Source: Cyprinodon diabolis
Taxonomy: Eukaryota > Chordata > Actinopteri > Cyprinodontiformes > Cyprinodontidae
DNA: 64,000 nt
Reading direction: 5' to 3'
NCBI GenBank assembly: GCA_030533445.1
Contig: CM060080.1
Coordinates: 24,009,377-24,073,376 of the forward strand
The notes under the pieces: generated by a model
Database searches by the model: none
Seen by the model: the letters and a program-made list of their open reading frames with translations, nothing else
Told to the model about the DNA's origin: nothing
Position numbers and translations under genes: made by a program
Part shown: one piece after another, positions 1-36,606 of the stretch
Numbering within the stretch: the first letter of the stretch is position 1
Layout of the letters: each line of letters opens with the position of its first letter

Positions 1-41
1 ACAGGATGGTAGCTCTTGAGGACTGGACTTGAGCACCCCTG
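1..41. mobile_element. Terminal end of a hAT-like MITE (partial)
   Basis: The last bases, ending GAGCACCCCTG, resemble the inverse of the CAGGGGTGCTC-type terminus common in fish hAT MITEs. They also share GAGGACyG wording with the complete hAT-like elements at 7869 and 17377. The rest of the element would lie before base 1, so neither the other terminus nor a target duplication can be checked. Confidence 0.4.
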
Positions 42-1466
42 ATGTAGACTAACTTAAACCCGAAACAACATACCAAATACCAGAAAAAAAACAATGATCA
101 TTATTTTCTGATGAACATATACAACACTTGCTTTTTATCTATACCTGTAATTTTGATAGCTTGGGAAAATATCACAATGTATAGTGATATTCCAATAGCT
201 TGATAATATAATATCGTGACACAGGTCATATCGCAACATGATTGCAACATGCCGACACTCACCCCTCCAACTTAAGAATGTTTACATTTAAAAAGCTGTC
301 CCTTTTACTTTAATCTAATGCAACTAGTTTCCATTTAAGGGTGACCTTATTAATTATTATAATTCGTCTCAATCATGTCTAATTTCCTCTCAATGTTAAT
401 TCTGCTGTTCTGTGAAGGATTCGGCTTCTGCTTGAGAACATTTGTAAACAAACAGCATCACGAAGACCAGAGATTCCAGAATCTGAACACATCCCTTTTG
501 TCAGGTGTTTTTTATCTGCTCCTAAAAGCAGCAATTATCAAACCACAGTTGAAAAAGAAGAAGTTGGACAAGCTGCTACTGCAGAACTAAAGGCCAATCT
601 CTCTCCTTCCCTTCAACATCAGCTGTGTTTCAACAGCAAATTGGAACAGTGGGTATTTTATTACTGAATTAATGTCTTCAGAATAAAAGGACTAATGTCT
701 CAACAGGAATTGAAAAGAAGTATATCATGTGTTCATCTTTAGTTAAATTAATTACTGTAGTGGTGTCTTAAATAGAATGCTGCTGCCTGTATCCTCACTA
801 TGATTAAGGAAATAGAGTAAAACTCCCACTTCCACTGCATTTCAGAGACCAAATTTTAAAATATTTGTTCAATAAATCACTTTGTACACTATAGTGTACT
901 TTTGTTTTCCTACATTTTTTTATGCAGCACTTGTGACAGAATTGTCTTGTGCCTGGAAGATCCAATACCTACAAACTTGCCTCGTCTAGCAAGACAGTCT
1001 TTGTTAAACAAAAACCTAAAAAGGTCAGTTTATAACAAACAAAATGTTCTCAGTGCATCTATCTGAAATCCACATTGAAGGATACATTTATACTTTTATA
1101 CAGCTTACACCAAGCTGGAAAACCTTAAATGTTCATCACAAGCTAGTGAACGGTTTAAATTTATGTCAGAATGACCCAGTTAGTTTGAGTAATTATGCAA
1201 AGAAGAAAAGATCTCTGTCTAAATGATGTCAGAATAGAAATTAAGAACTGTTATTACAAAAGCTGGAAGCTTCTTTTGAAAAATATTGATTCAGGAGAAG
1301 CTGACACACTCTTTCTGAAAGTTTTAAAACCATCTGTGTTACTATTGAACACCCAAACAGATTCATCATGATAAGCCATAACAAAACAAAGCTCAAAGGG
1401 TAAGTGTCGTTTTTCAGAGAAACGGTACATAATGGTAAATGTGAGAAGTGTTGATGGGATTATTAC
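42..1466. other. No exon recognised; probably intron of the candidate pld4 gene
   Basis: This AT-rich stretch contains only short chance reading frames. I searched the minus strand for the phospholipase D segment that should follow the membrane-anchor exon (a peptide like LVLVESIP) and did not find it. If the exon at 1467-1621 is pld4, this is its intron and the catalytic exons lie outside the window. Confidence 0.4.
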
Positions 1467-1621
1467 CTGCACTGGTCAGTGATGTTAACCCCACCAGTTT
1501 CCCCAGGGAGGGTGTCATGTTTTTCCAGAGGCGGTGGTCTCTCCAACACAGCGATGGCAAGAATGATACCGAGTACAGTCAGGCAGCCCAAAATCACAAA
1601 CAATGTCACACAGCTGGTCCT
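1467..1621 (-). CDS. Membrane-anchor exon, candidate N-terminal exon of pld4 (partial gene)
   Basis: The exon is 155 bp, with acceptor ccttttcag and donor TGCAG|gtaataat. Its only open frame starts RTSCVTLFVILGC and continues with more hydrophobic residues, giving one transmembrane helix of about 25 residues. A proline/glutamate stretch, an NIT N-glycosylation sequon and DQC follow. This is the layout of a type II membrane protein such as the PLD3/PLD4 endolysosomal exonucleases, where a short cytosolic tail and helix precede a glycosylated luminal region. In human, PLD4 lies directly downstream of CEP170B on the same strand, which is the position and strand of this exon. A possible preceding exon ends at 1872 with a strong gtgagt donor in compatible phase and reads GKKTGWVCYL, but no start codon was found. 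The catalytic HKD exons are not in the window, so the identity rests on synteny and topology. Confidence 0.45.
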
Positions 1622-2075
1622 CTGAAAAGGTTAACAGGATACGACTTTTAGTGAAGGCAACCTCACAAAGGAGAGTTAAAACTTTGGAGCCTACCTACCC
1701 CTTTGTTGGAGACATAATTGTCATGAAGGCTTCTGTACACAGAAGTCATCTTTTTTCTTTAAAATCCCTACTTGCTTCTTTTAGAAACAAAAATGACAAT
1801 TAACTTTTAATCATTACAGATGATGCGTGTTTCATCCATCAATGTTAAAAGTCAAAGCAGAACAAACTCACCAGATAACAGACCCAGCCTGTTTTTTTTC
1901 CACTTGTTTCTTCCCCTTCAGCTCTACTCCAAATCTAAAGCGATCATCCCTGCTGCTAAATGTAACTGAGCACAGTTCCTCTTTTCACTTTCATTTCAGC
2001 TTTTCAGACGTGTGCTTTGCTCAGGGGCAGCAGAGGGTAGTGAAGAGAGGTGACAGAATGAAAACAAGGAAACAA
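1622..2075 (-). other. Upstream intron of the candidate pld4 gene; possible small exon ending at 1872
   Basis: The only gene-like signal is a strong minus-strand donor (CTG|gtgagt) at 1872, preceded by a short open stretch rich in Lys and Glu that is in phase with the membrane-anchor exon. Its acceptor and initiator are unclear. Nothing else was recognised. Confidence 0.25.
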
Positions 2076-3554
2076 ACATGTTTCTGATTCAATTTATTTG
2101 AAAAAAAAAAATCATTTAATAATTTATGCAAATAATAGCACACCAAAAACTATCAGCAAATCACTACCAAATCTGGGATGAGAGAAGACAAATAAATTTG
2201 ACACGTATGGTAAGATTCACTTTCTCTGAAACTCCTTGGGGGGGGGGGACTTTACTCCATAAAGAGGAAGAAAAAGCAGATTTAGAAAGAAAACCCAACA
2301 TTATTTATTTTTTGCTTGAATTTGTAAACTATTCCTCAACTGGCTGCATGAAACATCCTCCCACATGATATACAGTACTTGTAGGTTAACCAGCACTGCT
2401 ACGCTTGCTTTATTTAACCCTCGTCAAATGATAAATGGAAGATAAAACATCCGACAATAGTGCAAAAGGGAAAGATTTAGAGGTAATCTGTGGGACATAA
2501 AAATATAGACATCTAAACACTCAGCTTAATCGTGATATAAAGATTTGCACCAATTTATTGACATCAATGCAGATTAGAGGGACAGGGGGGATTAATCCCT
2601 GACCAGAGCATTAATAAGAAAAAAAATTCAGAAGAACACAAATTACAACTTTTCATGATCATCTTTGGTCAAATATTTCAATTCTGCTTCTGGAGGAAAG
2701 ATCAGAAAGATCATAAAAAGTTACAAAGCAACATATCTCTGTATAAGCAGGAATGCTTAAAAACATGCCTTTTTTTAAACAATCGCCACTTGCTTTGTTC
2801 AGCAAGGTGGTTTAACAGCAGAGGAGTAGGCTCCTCCTTCCATTCAGATTGCACATTCCTGAAGGATTTCCTCCCTCGGCTCCCGAATAAGGAGATGAGA
2901 ACCAAAAAAAAAAAAAAAAAAAAGCACCCCCAATTGCCTTTGAGCAACTGTGTAAAATGACATTCAACAGTCTGGCACAGGAGGCTACAAAGTCTCTCAA
3001 TTCCTGCTGTGTGATTCACAAAACAACTTATAAATAGCTTTTACATTCCTCAATAAATTTGTCAGAGAAAAGGAACCAGACACAAAAATAAACACAGGAA
3101 AAATATTAATCTATAGAGAAATGCAATGCAGTTCAGAGGAGCCTGTGCACAAAAATAGTCAGATTCAAATAAATCATTTGTAACTATACATACATTTACA
3201 GATTTCCCTGAGATGACTGTACTCAGGCTGGCTATTAATTAGCAACATAATAACACATTCATAAAAATCAGACATTAATTTATTTGATTGGCAAATAAAG
3301 AGAACATTGTGTACAATCAAGCTTAACAAGATCAGGTGAGCTTTAATGAAATGTCAAGGTACTTCCTTAAGTCTCCACTTCATGTGGCTGTTTTATAAAA
3401 AAAAATACACTTCCAAACATTGTGAGCTCACCACAGCTTTTTAGATCCAGTCACTTCCTCTCAGACTGGTTTCACTAGTTAACAGCTGTGAACGGCGATC
3501 TTTGAATAGTCGCAGAGCAAGTTGGTGCATCTGTGTTTCTGTGCGTGCCAGACT
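2076..3554 (-). other. cep170b: Probable 3' untranslated region of cep170b
   Basis: This follows the stop codon and contains no repeat family that I recognise. Minus-strand AATAAA signals (TTTATT on the plus strand) occur near 3280, near 2557 and near 2091. The last lies within AAATAAATTGA and is the farthest candidate. It would place the end near 2075 and give a UTR of about 1.5 kb. A T-run (plus-strand A19) sits near 2906. The actual cleavage site cannot be chosen from sequence. Confidence 0.35.
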
Positions 3555-30137
<26,583 letters not shown>

Positions 30138-31278
30138 CTAGGAAAAAAAAATATAAACGTTTTCAAATCTAATACATTTAATTCTAGATTTAATCTTCGA
30201 CACTGATTTTCCCCAACAAACTTGTAAAGACATTCAACATTTCTATATGTTATAAGTAGAGAAATAAAAATTTAGAACACATTTTTTGTTATAAAGGGAA
30301 AACATTACAGCTCCAAAAGTATTATTGTACCCTTTAATGGTTTAAAGTCAATTTAATGAGATGCCAAAGAAGGGATTGGAACGACTTTTCTTTGGTTTTA
30401 TAAAGGATATACAGTAGCTCTGTCTATTTCTCACATGCTGCTGAGCACTGCTGCTCAGCCTGCTTAAAGATTTTCCCCTTTTTAAAATTTCTTCCAAGAA
30501 ACAAATGCAGGTTTTTGGACAATATTCCAGTCAATCATCATTTTCTGCAAGGTAAATGACTATTGACAAAATCAACTCACCAAATGCAGGCTAGATACAC
30601 AATAACCAAACTCTTTATAAACTATTATCAGATTTATAAAATAAGAGAATCTCTTTTGGTGTCTCACTCAATAACTGGAAGCATCCTATTTTTTCTTTTC
30701 TTTTTACAGACTGTTACTGGTAATCCATTAATCCAAAATGTCTTAAACTTTAATAAAATCTTTAACAGAAATATTTGAAATTAAGCTGTTTTTTTAAGAT
30801 TTAGGACCAACATTTTTTTTTTTTATCACCAGTTTAGTTTTAAATTGCAAACACCATCAGCTCAAAATGTTAGTTGTTTATTTTGACATCCTACTACTAA
30901 AAATTATTAAACATACAAACTATAAGTGTAAGAATCTATAGTGTTTTAATTTATGGTGAAAAGGTGGAAAGTTTTTACTGTATAACACTACAAAGCAGGG
31001 TGTTTTGGCTGATGGTGCTACCATCAGCCAAAAAAACGAGACAATGTAATGTTATTTATTTATTCTTTTTGGGACAAACACACTGCTGGTTACTTGAATA
31101 ATTACAAAATAAATCTACTTTTAGGGTTTTACCTTCACACTCCTACGCCATGCATTTAATAAAGCACTGGAATGTAAATGTTATCTGACAAGAAGAGTTA
31201 CCATATAGTCACCTAACCTCAGCAGATTTGCATAATAAAGGAGAATCAATACAGATTTAGGGCTCTTAGCTTCACTTC

Positions 31279-31615
31279 CATGGGTGGTTCTAGACAGAAG
31301 CCAATTGGGGCCAGTGCCCCTGTAGATCATGTCCTGGCCCCGGTTATGAAGACATAATACTAAAAGAAATTCTAATGATGATATGCGCTGGAACAGACAT
31401 GGTTACTGATAGGTCCTTTGGATCTATTTAATTTTTTTTCTTTGCAAATTGTGCTTTACTAATTATTTAAAAACAATGAGGTGACAGCTTCAGTTATATT
31501 GAGATATGATCCAAGTTTTCATCTACTAAATGTTTTTTAAAACAATTTGCTCTAATTTTTACAACTGAATTTATCCATTTTTCTTGAGTTCTAATTCAGA
31601 TTTTACAGAAAACAG

Positions 31616-31684
<69 letters not shown>

Positions 31685-31806
31685 GCTATCTTAATGTATT
31701 TGAATCCCTTGCCCTGTTTTCTTTATTTCATGCTTTACTGTGCCCCCATGAAAACACGATGGCCCCCTCCTGGCCCCCTGGTACATTTGGTCTAGAACCG
31801 CCACTG
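31279..31806. mobile_element. hAT-like non-autonomous element carrying a (TA)n tract
   Basis: The left end, CATGGGTGGTTCTAGAC, is the inverse of the right end GGTCTAGAACCGCCACTG. Both subterminal regions contain GGGGCCA/TGGCCCC runs. The flanks ttcacttc and ttcccttc form an 8-bp duplication with one mismatch. Confidence 0.8.
31615..31681. repeat. (TA)n microsatellite
   Basis: About 33 uninterrupted TA units lie inside the hAT-like element at 31279-31806, so the tract arrived with or grew inside it. Confidence 0.95.
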
Positions 31807-32210
31807 TTCCCTTCATAATCCGTCAACTAGTTCTGGTCACTAAGGTGCAGAAAATTAAACATAACTTTGAAAACTGGCAACATCTTCTTTAAGTTAACAT
31901 AATTTATGGGGGAATTAATCAACAGAGATATAGATTCGTATACACCTAGGGAACTATATAATCGAATGTTAACGAGCGCCAGTCTGCTAAAAACGTTAAA
32001 CTTTTGGTGAAGCTTCAGCAACATTAAAAAATTAAGTATTACAGAAATAAATTAACGTAAGGGTTACTTCGGAGCCTTCTGTGAAAAAGAAAAGCAACAC
32101 AGTAGCTTGACATGTCTCTGGCTAGTGTTAGTTTAGCTAACGCCTGACAGCCTCTTCAGACAGGAAGCAGCTTTTCCAATCATTTCTTCCCAACAGGAGC
32201 ACCGACTTAC

Positions 32211-32496
32211 CTTAAACGCCTTTTCTGTTTTATGCCTGAGTGACGCCAGGGTTTTAACGTCCAAAAGTCAATGAAATTCGACGACCGACATGAAGCCAAC
32301 AGGTGACTCTGCCCAGGTAAATGGCTACACCCTCTTCCTCCTTTGGGAGTGACACCGTCCGGACGGAGCTCTCCTCTCCTCCGAAAGCCTCCAGGCTTCA
32401 GTCCCAAAACGGTGACGACAAAAGTCCCATCAAACGGGTTTAATCTGAGAGTGGAGAGAAGGACGGAGGTCTCACTCTGACTATATTCCGGAGAAG
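32211..32496 (-). other. cep170b: cep170b non-coding first exon (5' UTR, upstream limit approximate)
   Basis: A canonical donor (TTTAAG|gtaagt) lies at 32211/32210 on the minus strand. Upstream of it is GC-rich, CpG-containing sequence without a long ATG-started frame. It is the natural partner of the acceptor at 30138 in front of the start-codon exon. It contains short upstream ATG frames. The upstream limit shown is arbitrary because the transcription start cannot be read from sequence. Confidence 0.55.
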
Positions 32497-32560
32497 CATC
32501 CCGCTGCAGCCTGCGGGAAGGCGGGGCTTGACATCAAGCCCCACCCACATCAAGGACAGC
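32300..32560 (-). promoter_or_regulatory. cep170b: Probable CpG-type cep170b promoter region
   Basis: This is a local island of higher GC and CpG content (cgtccggacgg, ccggagaag, gcgggaaggcggggc) in otherwise AT-rich DNA. It overlaps and precedes the non-coding first exon, and no TATA box stands out. A YY1-like CCATATT lies at its upstream edge, exactly where a LINE has inserted. Confidence 0.45.
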
Positions 32561-32572
32561 CATATTGGAAAT
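32497..32572. repeat. Left arm of an inverted repeat near the cep170b promoter
   Basis: The segments CATCCCGCTGCAGCC and AAGGACAGCCATATTGGAAAT recur inverted at 42992-43045. Once the LINE insertion is removed, the arm continues into GCTGAC at 42302, which the inverted copy also has. Left and right differ by a 28-bp GC-rich stretch present only here. Confidence 0.75.
32560..32572. repeat. LINE target-site duplication, left copy
   Basis: CCATATTGGAAAT here and at 42289-42301 is an exact 13-bp duplication flanking the split LINE, one copy at each end. Confidence 0.85.
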
Positions 32573-33004
32573 TCTTCTTCTTCTTTTCATTAATGGCGGA
32601 TTGCAAGTAACTTTTAGGTGCATACCGCCACCTACTGTACACGAGTGTGTAGCAACATTTTCTCTACATTTATTAAATTCTATTTATTAATCTTGTGTTT
32701 TTAAGAAAAGTAAATAAAGCTTTCCTTACTCTATAAATATCCATTATGTTTCCTTCATTTCCTAATATTCCTTTAAGACTACATTCTTTTCCTGTCCTTC
32801 CAACAATTCTTTTCAGATTTTCTCTTTCAGATTCATGTTCTACAGTTCATTAATACATGTTCTACATTTTCTTTCTCTCCACATCCTTCACATTTATCAT
32901 TACTTTTCTTCCCTATTAAATGTAAAGTGTCATTTAAATAGGTGTGTCCTACTCTTAATCTAGTCATAATTATTTCTTCCCTTCTGTTTCTCTCATCAAT
33001 ATTT
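32573..33004 (-). mobile_element. 3' portion of a LINE (I/Nimb-like, RNase H type), split
   Basis: The minus strand encodes NIDERNRREEIIMTRLRVGH followed by TYLNDTLHLIGK and a C-x2-C...H-x4-C knuckle, which is the end of an RNase-H-bearing LINE ORF2. The element ends with a CAGTAGGTGGCGGTATGCACC-type tail and a (GAA)n stretch at 32573. The 5' partner is at 41868-42288. Confidence 0.85.
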
Positions 33005-33546
33005 GGGGGGCCACATGCCGAAGGCATGGCCCACCTACTACTATTGCACATATTTATTCCGCATATTATTTTTATAGCTTATAGTTCTCCTCGCCACCAA
33101 AAACTTCGGCGCGTAACTAGTCACGCACCATTCGTCGGATCGGGTCCAAAGTTGGCACACGCGTCGGGACCAACTTTCTCATTAGTCCGAAGGTTTGCGA
33201 ATTATTAGCGAAAACGTCACAAAAATAATCCCATAGGAAATGAATGGGGAGAGGTAAAAAAAAGCATAAAAAACAGCGCTTCACTGTGTCGGCTTACATT
33301 CACGTAGAAAAACAGTTTAAAGCTCAGTTTGTAGATAAATCCTTCGTCTACATAAAACTGAAGACGGCATGTTGATAACTGCTACGGTTTTTGTATAATC
33401 AGACCTCAAGCGCCACAAAGTTTTAGCAAAATCCAGCCTGCTAGAGTGGAGCAGCTGAAATGTTAGGGTGAGGCGGCCTATTTTTTAAGACCAAAAAACA
33501 TTTTAAACTCGCCCTCACGGCCACATATTCAAGTGGGAATGCTTAT

Positions 33547-36500
33547 GCATTCCCACTTATTGTTGTTCACTTAAAATATTTCTGACTCTAACTAGTCCTG
33601 CAGTTTTCAACCGATTTCAACAATTTTGGTATCAAAACGTTCAGCTTGTTCAGGAGAATTCTGCTATGTCTTTTGGTAAAGATATTTTTTGTAGTTTTCG
33701 CGATATTCAACTTTTTCTGCGATTTTTTTGTCCCATTGAAATGCATGTAGAATTCTTAGATTTCAGCAAACTTCAGCTAAAGCTTCATCGTCTTTGACCT
33801 TTAACTACTTCAGCATACTTTCAGCTAGAAACACCATTCAACTTTTAAAATGTTTCTGTGTCTTTCTGCTATTACTGTTTAATTCGGCTTTTTGCTAACT
33901 TTTACAATTTTGCTTCAGTGAAGCTTCAAACTTTAAAAGAAAATTTTAAGATTTTCAGATTTATAATGGAAGTCTATGGAGGGAATTCTTCAACTGCTAG
34001 AGTGCGTGCTCTAGCTTTTGAGCTGTTCTGGTTTTTCCGAACAAATTCTTCTCAGTCCCTCATTTTTAACTCAATTGAAATAAATTATACATCATTTGGG
34101 ATTTTTGTTAGGATTCAGGAAATATAACCCTCATTTGTGTGGCATTTACGGTTTTCCGACAGTTTGGCCCAGACCATGAAGAAGTCCACACTTCCCCAAT
34201 AGAAATCCAATGAGAGATTTTCCAAAAATCACAGACAAAATCCAAAACGATACATATTTTCGTATCGCTCCCATTTATTAACTATTTGATGTACTAACAT
34301 GAAACTTGGTATACAACATCTTCAGAACCTTCTAGCACTCACATTGAAGGAATTTCTTCAATATCATATATGGTTTAGCTGTTTAGCTGACTTGTTCGGG
34401 CATAGGAAAACGCTGATTCTGAGAAAAATCCTCAAACTCAGAAAATGCAAATTTTTACATTGTCAACGTGGCCAAATAGTGTTTAGTAGAAACATGAAAG
34501 TTGGCACAGTCGAAGCCGAAGGATGACTGACGCAAACATTGAAATAATTTTTTGAATACCTTTTACGGTTTTGGGTCAACACTCGTTTGTTCGGAGGGAA
34601 AGTTTTGCTTTTGAGAGTTCTGCTCTACCATTGAGCTCCATGTTATTTAATGAGACCAGCAGGATTTACAAACCTTTATATTTCTCCTTCCCATTAAGGT
34701 TGTGAATGAGCTACAGCCATGAGAGTTACCCCAATTGGAGACAAAGGATAGCTGTCGCATAGACTGAAAGAATTTTTTAGATACCATTTACGGTTTGTCT
34801 TCAGCACTCATTTGTTCTGAGCTGATATTCCCATTCAAAAAAGCCTGAGAGGAAAGGAACGAAAGTGAAGCGCGTTTCTCTCTTTCACTGACAGGCTCGT
34901 TAGGCGTTGTCAAGGTAACCTAGCTTCAAAGGACCTCTGCCACTTTAAACAGCACATTTTAATCTAATGGGGGGGACAACACTGATTTAACATTTGGAAA
35001 TGGATACAATATGACTACTGGCCATGACGCTTCCCTTCACACGCAACCCTGATAGACTTTCAAAATAAGACTCCGGGACCCTTCAAAATAAAAGCCCCTA
35101 CATTAAACTCCTATTTTTTCCCAGCATATGGCTAAACATATGACCCAAAGTCAACCACTTTTTTAAAAATGAGACTCTAGGGGGTTTTCAAAACACACCC
35201 CACAGCAAATTTCAAAATAAAAGCCTCCCATTGCCACTTTATCTACTGCCCTAATAACAAGGGAAAAGAGTGATTTAACGATTGGAAAGTCATCAAGTAT
35301 CACTGCTGGGTCTGACCCTTTTCTCAACACACAACCCTGCTAGACTTTCAAAATAAGACTCCAGTGACCCTACACAATAAAAGCCTCTATATTATACTCG
35401 CGTATTAATTGATGCAAATGGCTCAGCATTATGACCCAAACTCTACCAGCTTGTTTCTATTAGACTCTAGGGACCTGTTCAAAACATACCCCAGAGCAAA
35501 TTTCACAATAAAAGTCTCCCATTTACGCTCTAATACAGCATCTATTCACCCAATAACATGGAAAACCAGTGATTTCATATTTAGAAATGGATTCTATATC
35601 ACTGCTGGGCATGACCCTTCCCTTGACACACATCCATGATAGACTTTCAAAATAAGACTCAAGGGACCCTACAAAATAAAAGCCTCTTCATTATACTTAT
35701 ATACTTTTTGCAGCATATGGCTCAACATTATGACCCAAACTCAACCACTTAAAAAAATTAGATCTAGGGGGCTTTTCAAAATGCCCCCAATGGCAAATTT
35801 CAAAATAAAAGCCTTCCATTGCTACTTCATCTATTGACCTAAAAACGGGTAAAAGTGCATTTCAATGATTGGAAAGTCATCAATTATCAATGTTGGGATT
35901 GACCCTTTCCTCAACACACAACCCTGCTAGACTTTCATAATAAGACTCCAGGGACCCTACAAAATAAAAGCCTCTATATTACACTCGTGTGTTAATTAAT
36001 GGAAACGGCTCAGCATAATGACTCAATCTCCACCAGCTTGTTTTTATTAGACTCTTGGGACCTTTTCAAAACACACCTCAGCAAATTTCACAATAAAAGT
36101 CTCCCATTTACACTAATACAGCATCTATTCACCCAATAACATGAAAAACTCTTTTATATGCACACTCTTTCTTTGTGCCATATGGGTCAGGTATGACCCG
36201 AACTCAACCAATTTCTTCAGATTACACTAGCAAGGGCTGTTGACATCACAACTAAGTGCACATTTCTTAATGAAGCTCTAACATTTCTACTTTAATAATG
36301 CATCTGCTAACCTCATAAGCAGATGCTTTGCTTCTGTCAACTTCCAGGTAAACAGATACTTTTAGACTTTTTCTTCTGGTTAATCAACTTTAACTAAATG
36401 TTTTGCTTTTAAGATTAGGGTGTTTCTGCCATTATTCTGCCTATGATTCTACCCTAAAAAATCTTCAGATCATTAAACTTTTTCTGTTGTTTGAAGTTCC

Positions 36501-36606
36501 TGGCTACTTCCTATAACATTTTCATATGTTCCTCAGCTAATCTGTGCTTCTTTTCCTTCTTTCAGTTTCTTTAGCTAATTTTTCTTTTTTCATTCAGCAT
36601 AAAAAA
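33547..36606. repeat. First copy of a 3.1-kb tandem duplication
   Basis: It begins GCATTCCCACTT, and the whole unit is repeated at 36607-39717 with frequent small differences. Shared landmarks include GACTCTAACTAGTCC, AACCGATTTCAACAATTTTG, TTTTCGTATCGCTCCCATTT and CAGGCTCGTTARGCGTTGTC. The second half contains ~300-bp monomers. Confidence 0.85.
34970..36170. repeat. ~300-bp monomers, four in tandem, within the 8.85-kb element
   Basis: Each monomer contains a GATTTAAC/GATTTCAT...GGAAA block, then TAGACTTTCAAAATAAGACTC, AATAAAAGCCTC, TGACCCAAACTC and AAAATAAAAGYCTCCCAT. Related monomers recur at about 38.0-38.9 and 40.9-41.4 kb. Confidence 0.8.

Larger units (their letters stand above)
30138..32210 (-). 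other. cep170b: cep170b first intron (within the 5' UTR)
   Basis: It runs between the non-coding exon donor at 32210 and the acceptor at 30138. It contains a hAT-like element with a TA microsatellite. The remainder is AT-rich with nothing recognised. Confidence 0.6.

Noticed and set aside
32207..32407. A 66-codon frame in the cep170b first exon as an upstream protein
   Set aside because: It has no ATG start and its composition reflects the CpG-rich leader.
32560..32568. CCATATTGG as an SRF CArG box
   Set aside because: A CArG box needs six A/T bases between CC and GG. Here there are five. A YY1-like reading fits better.
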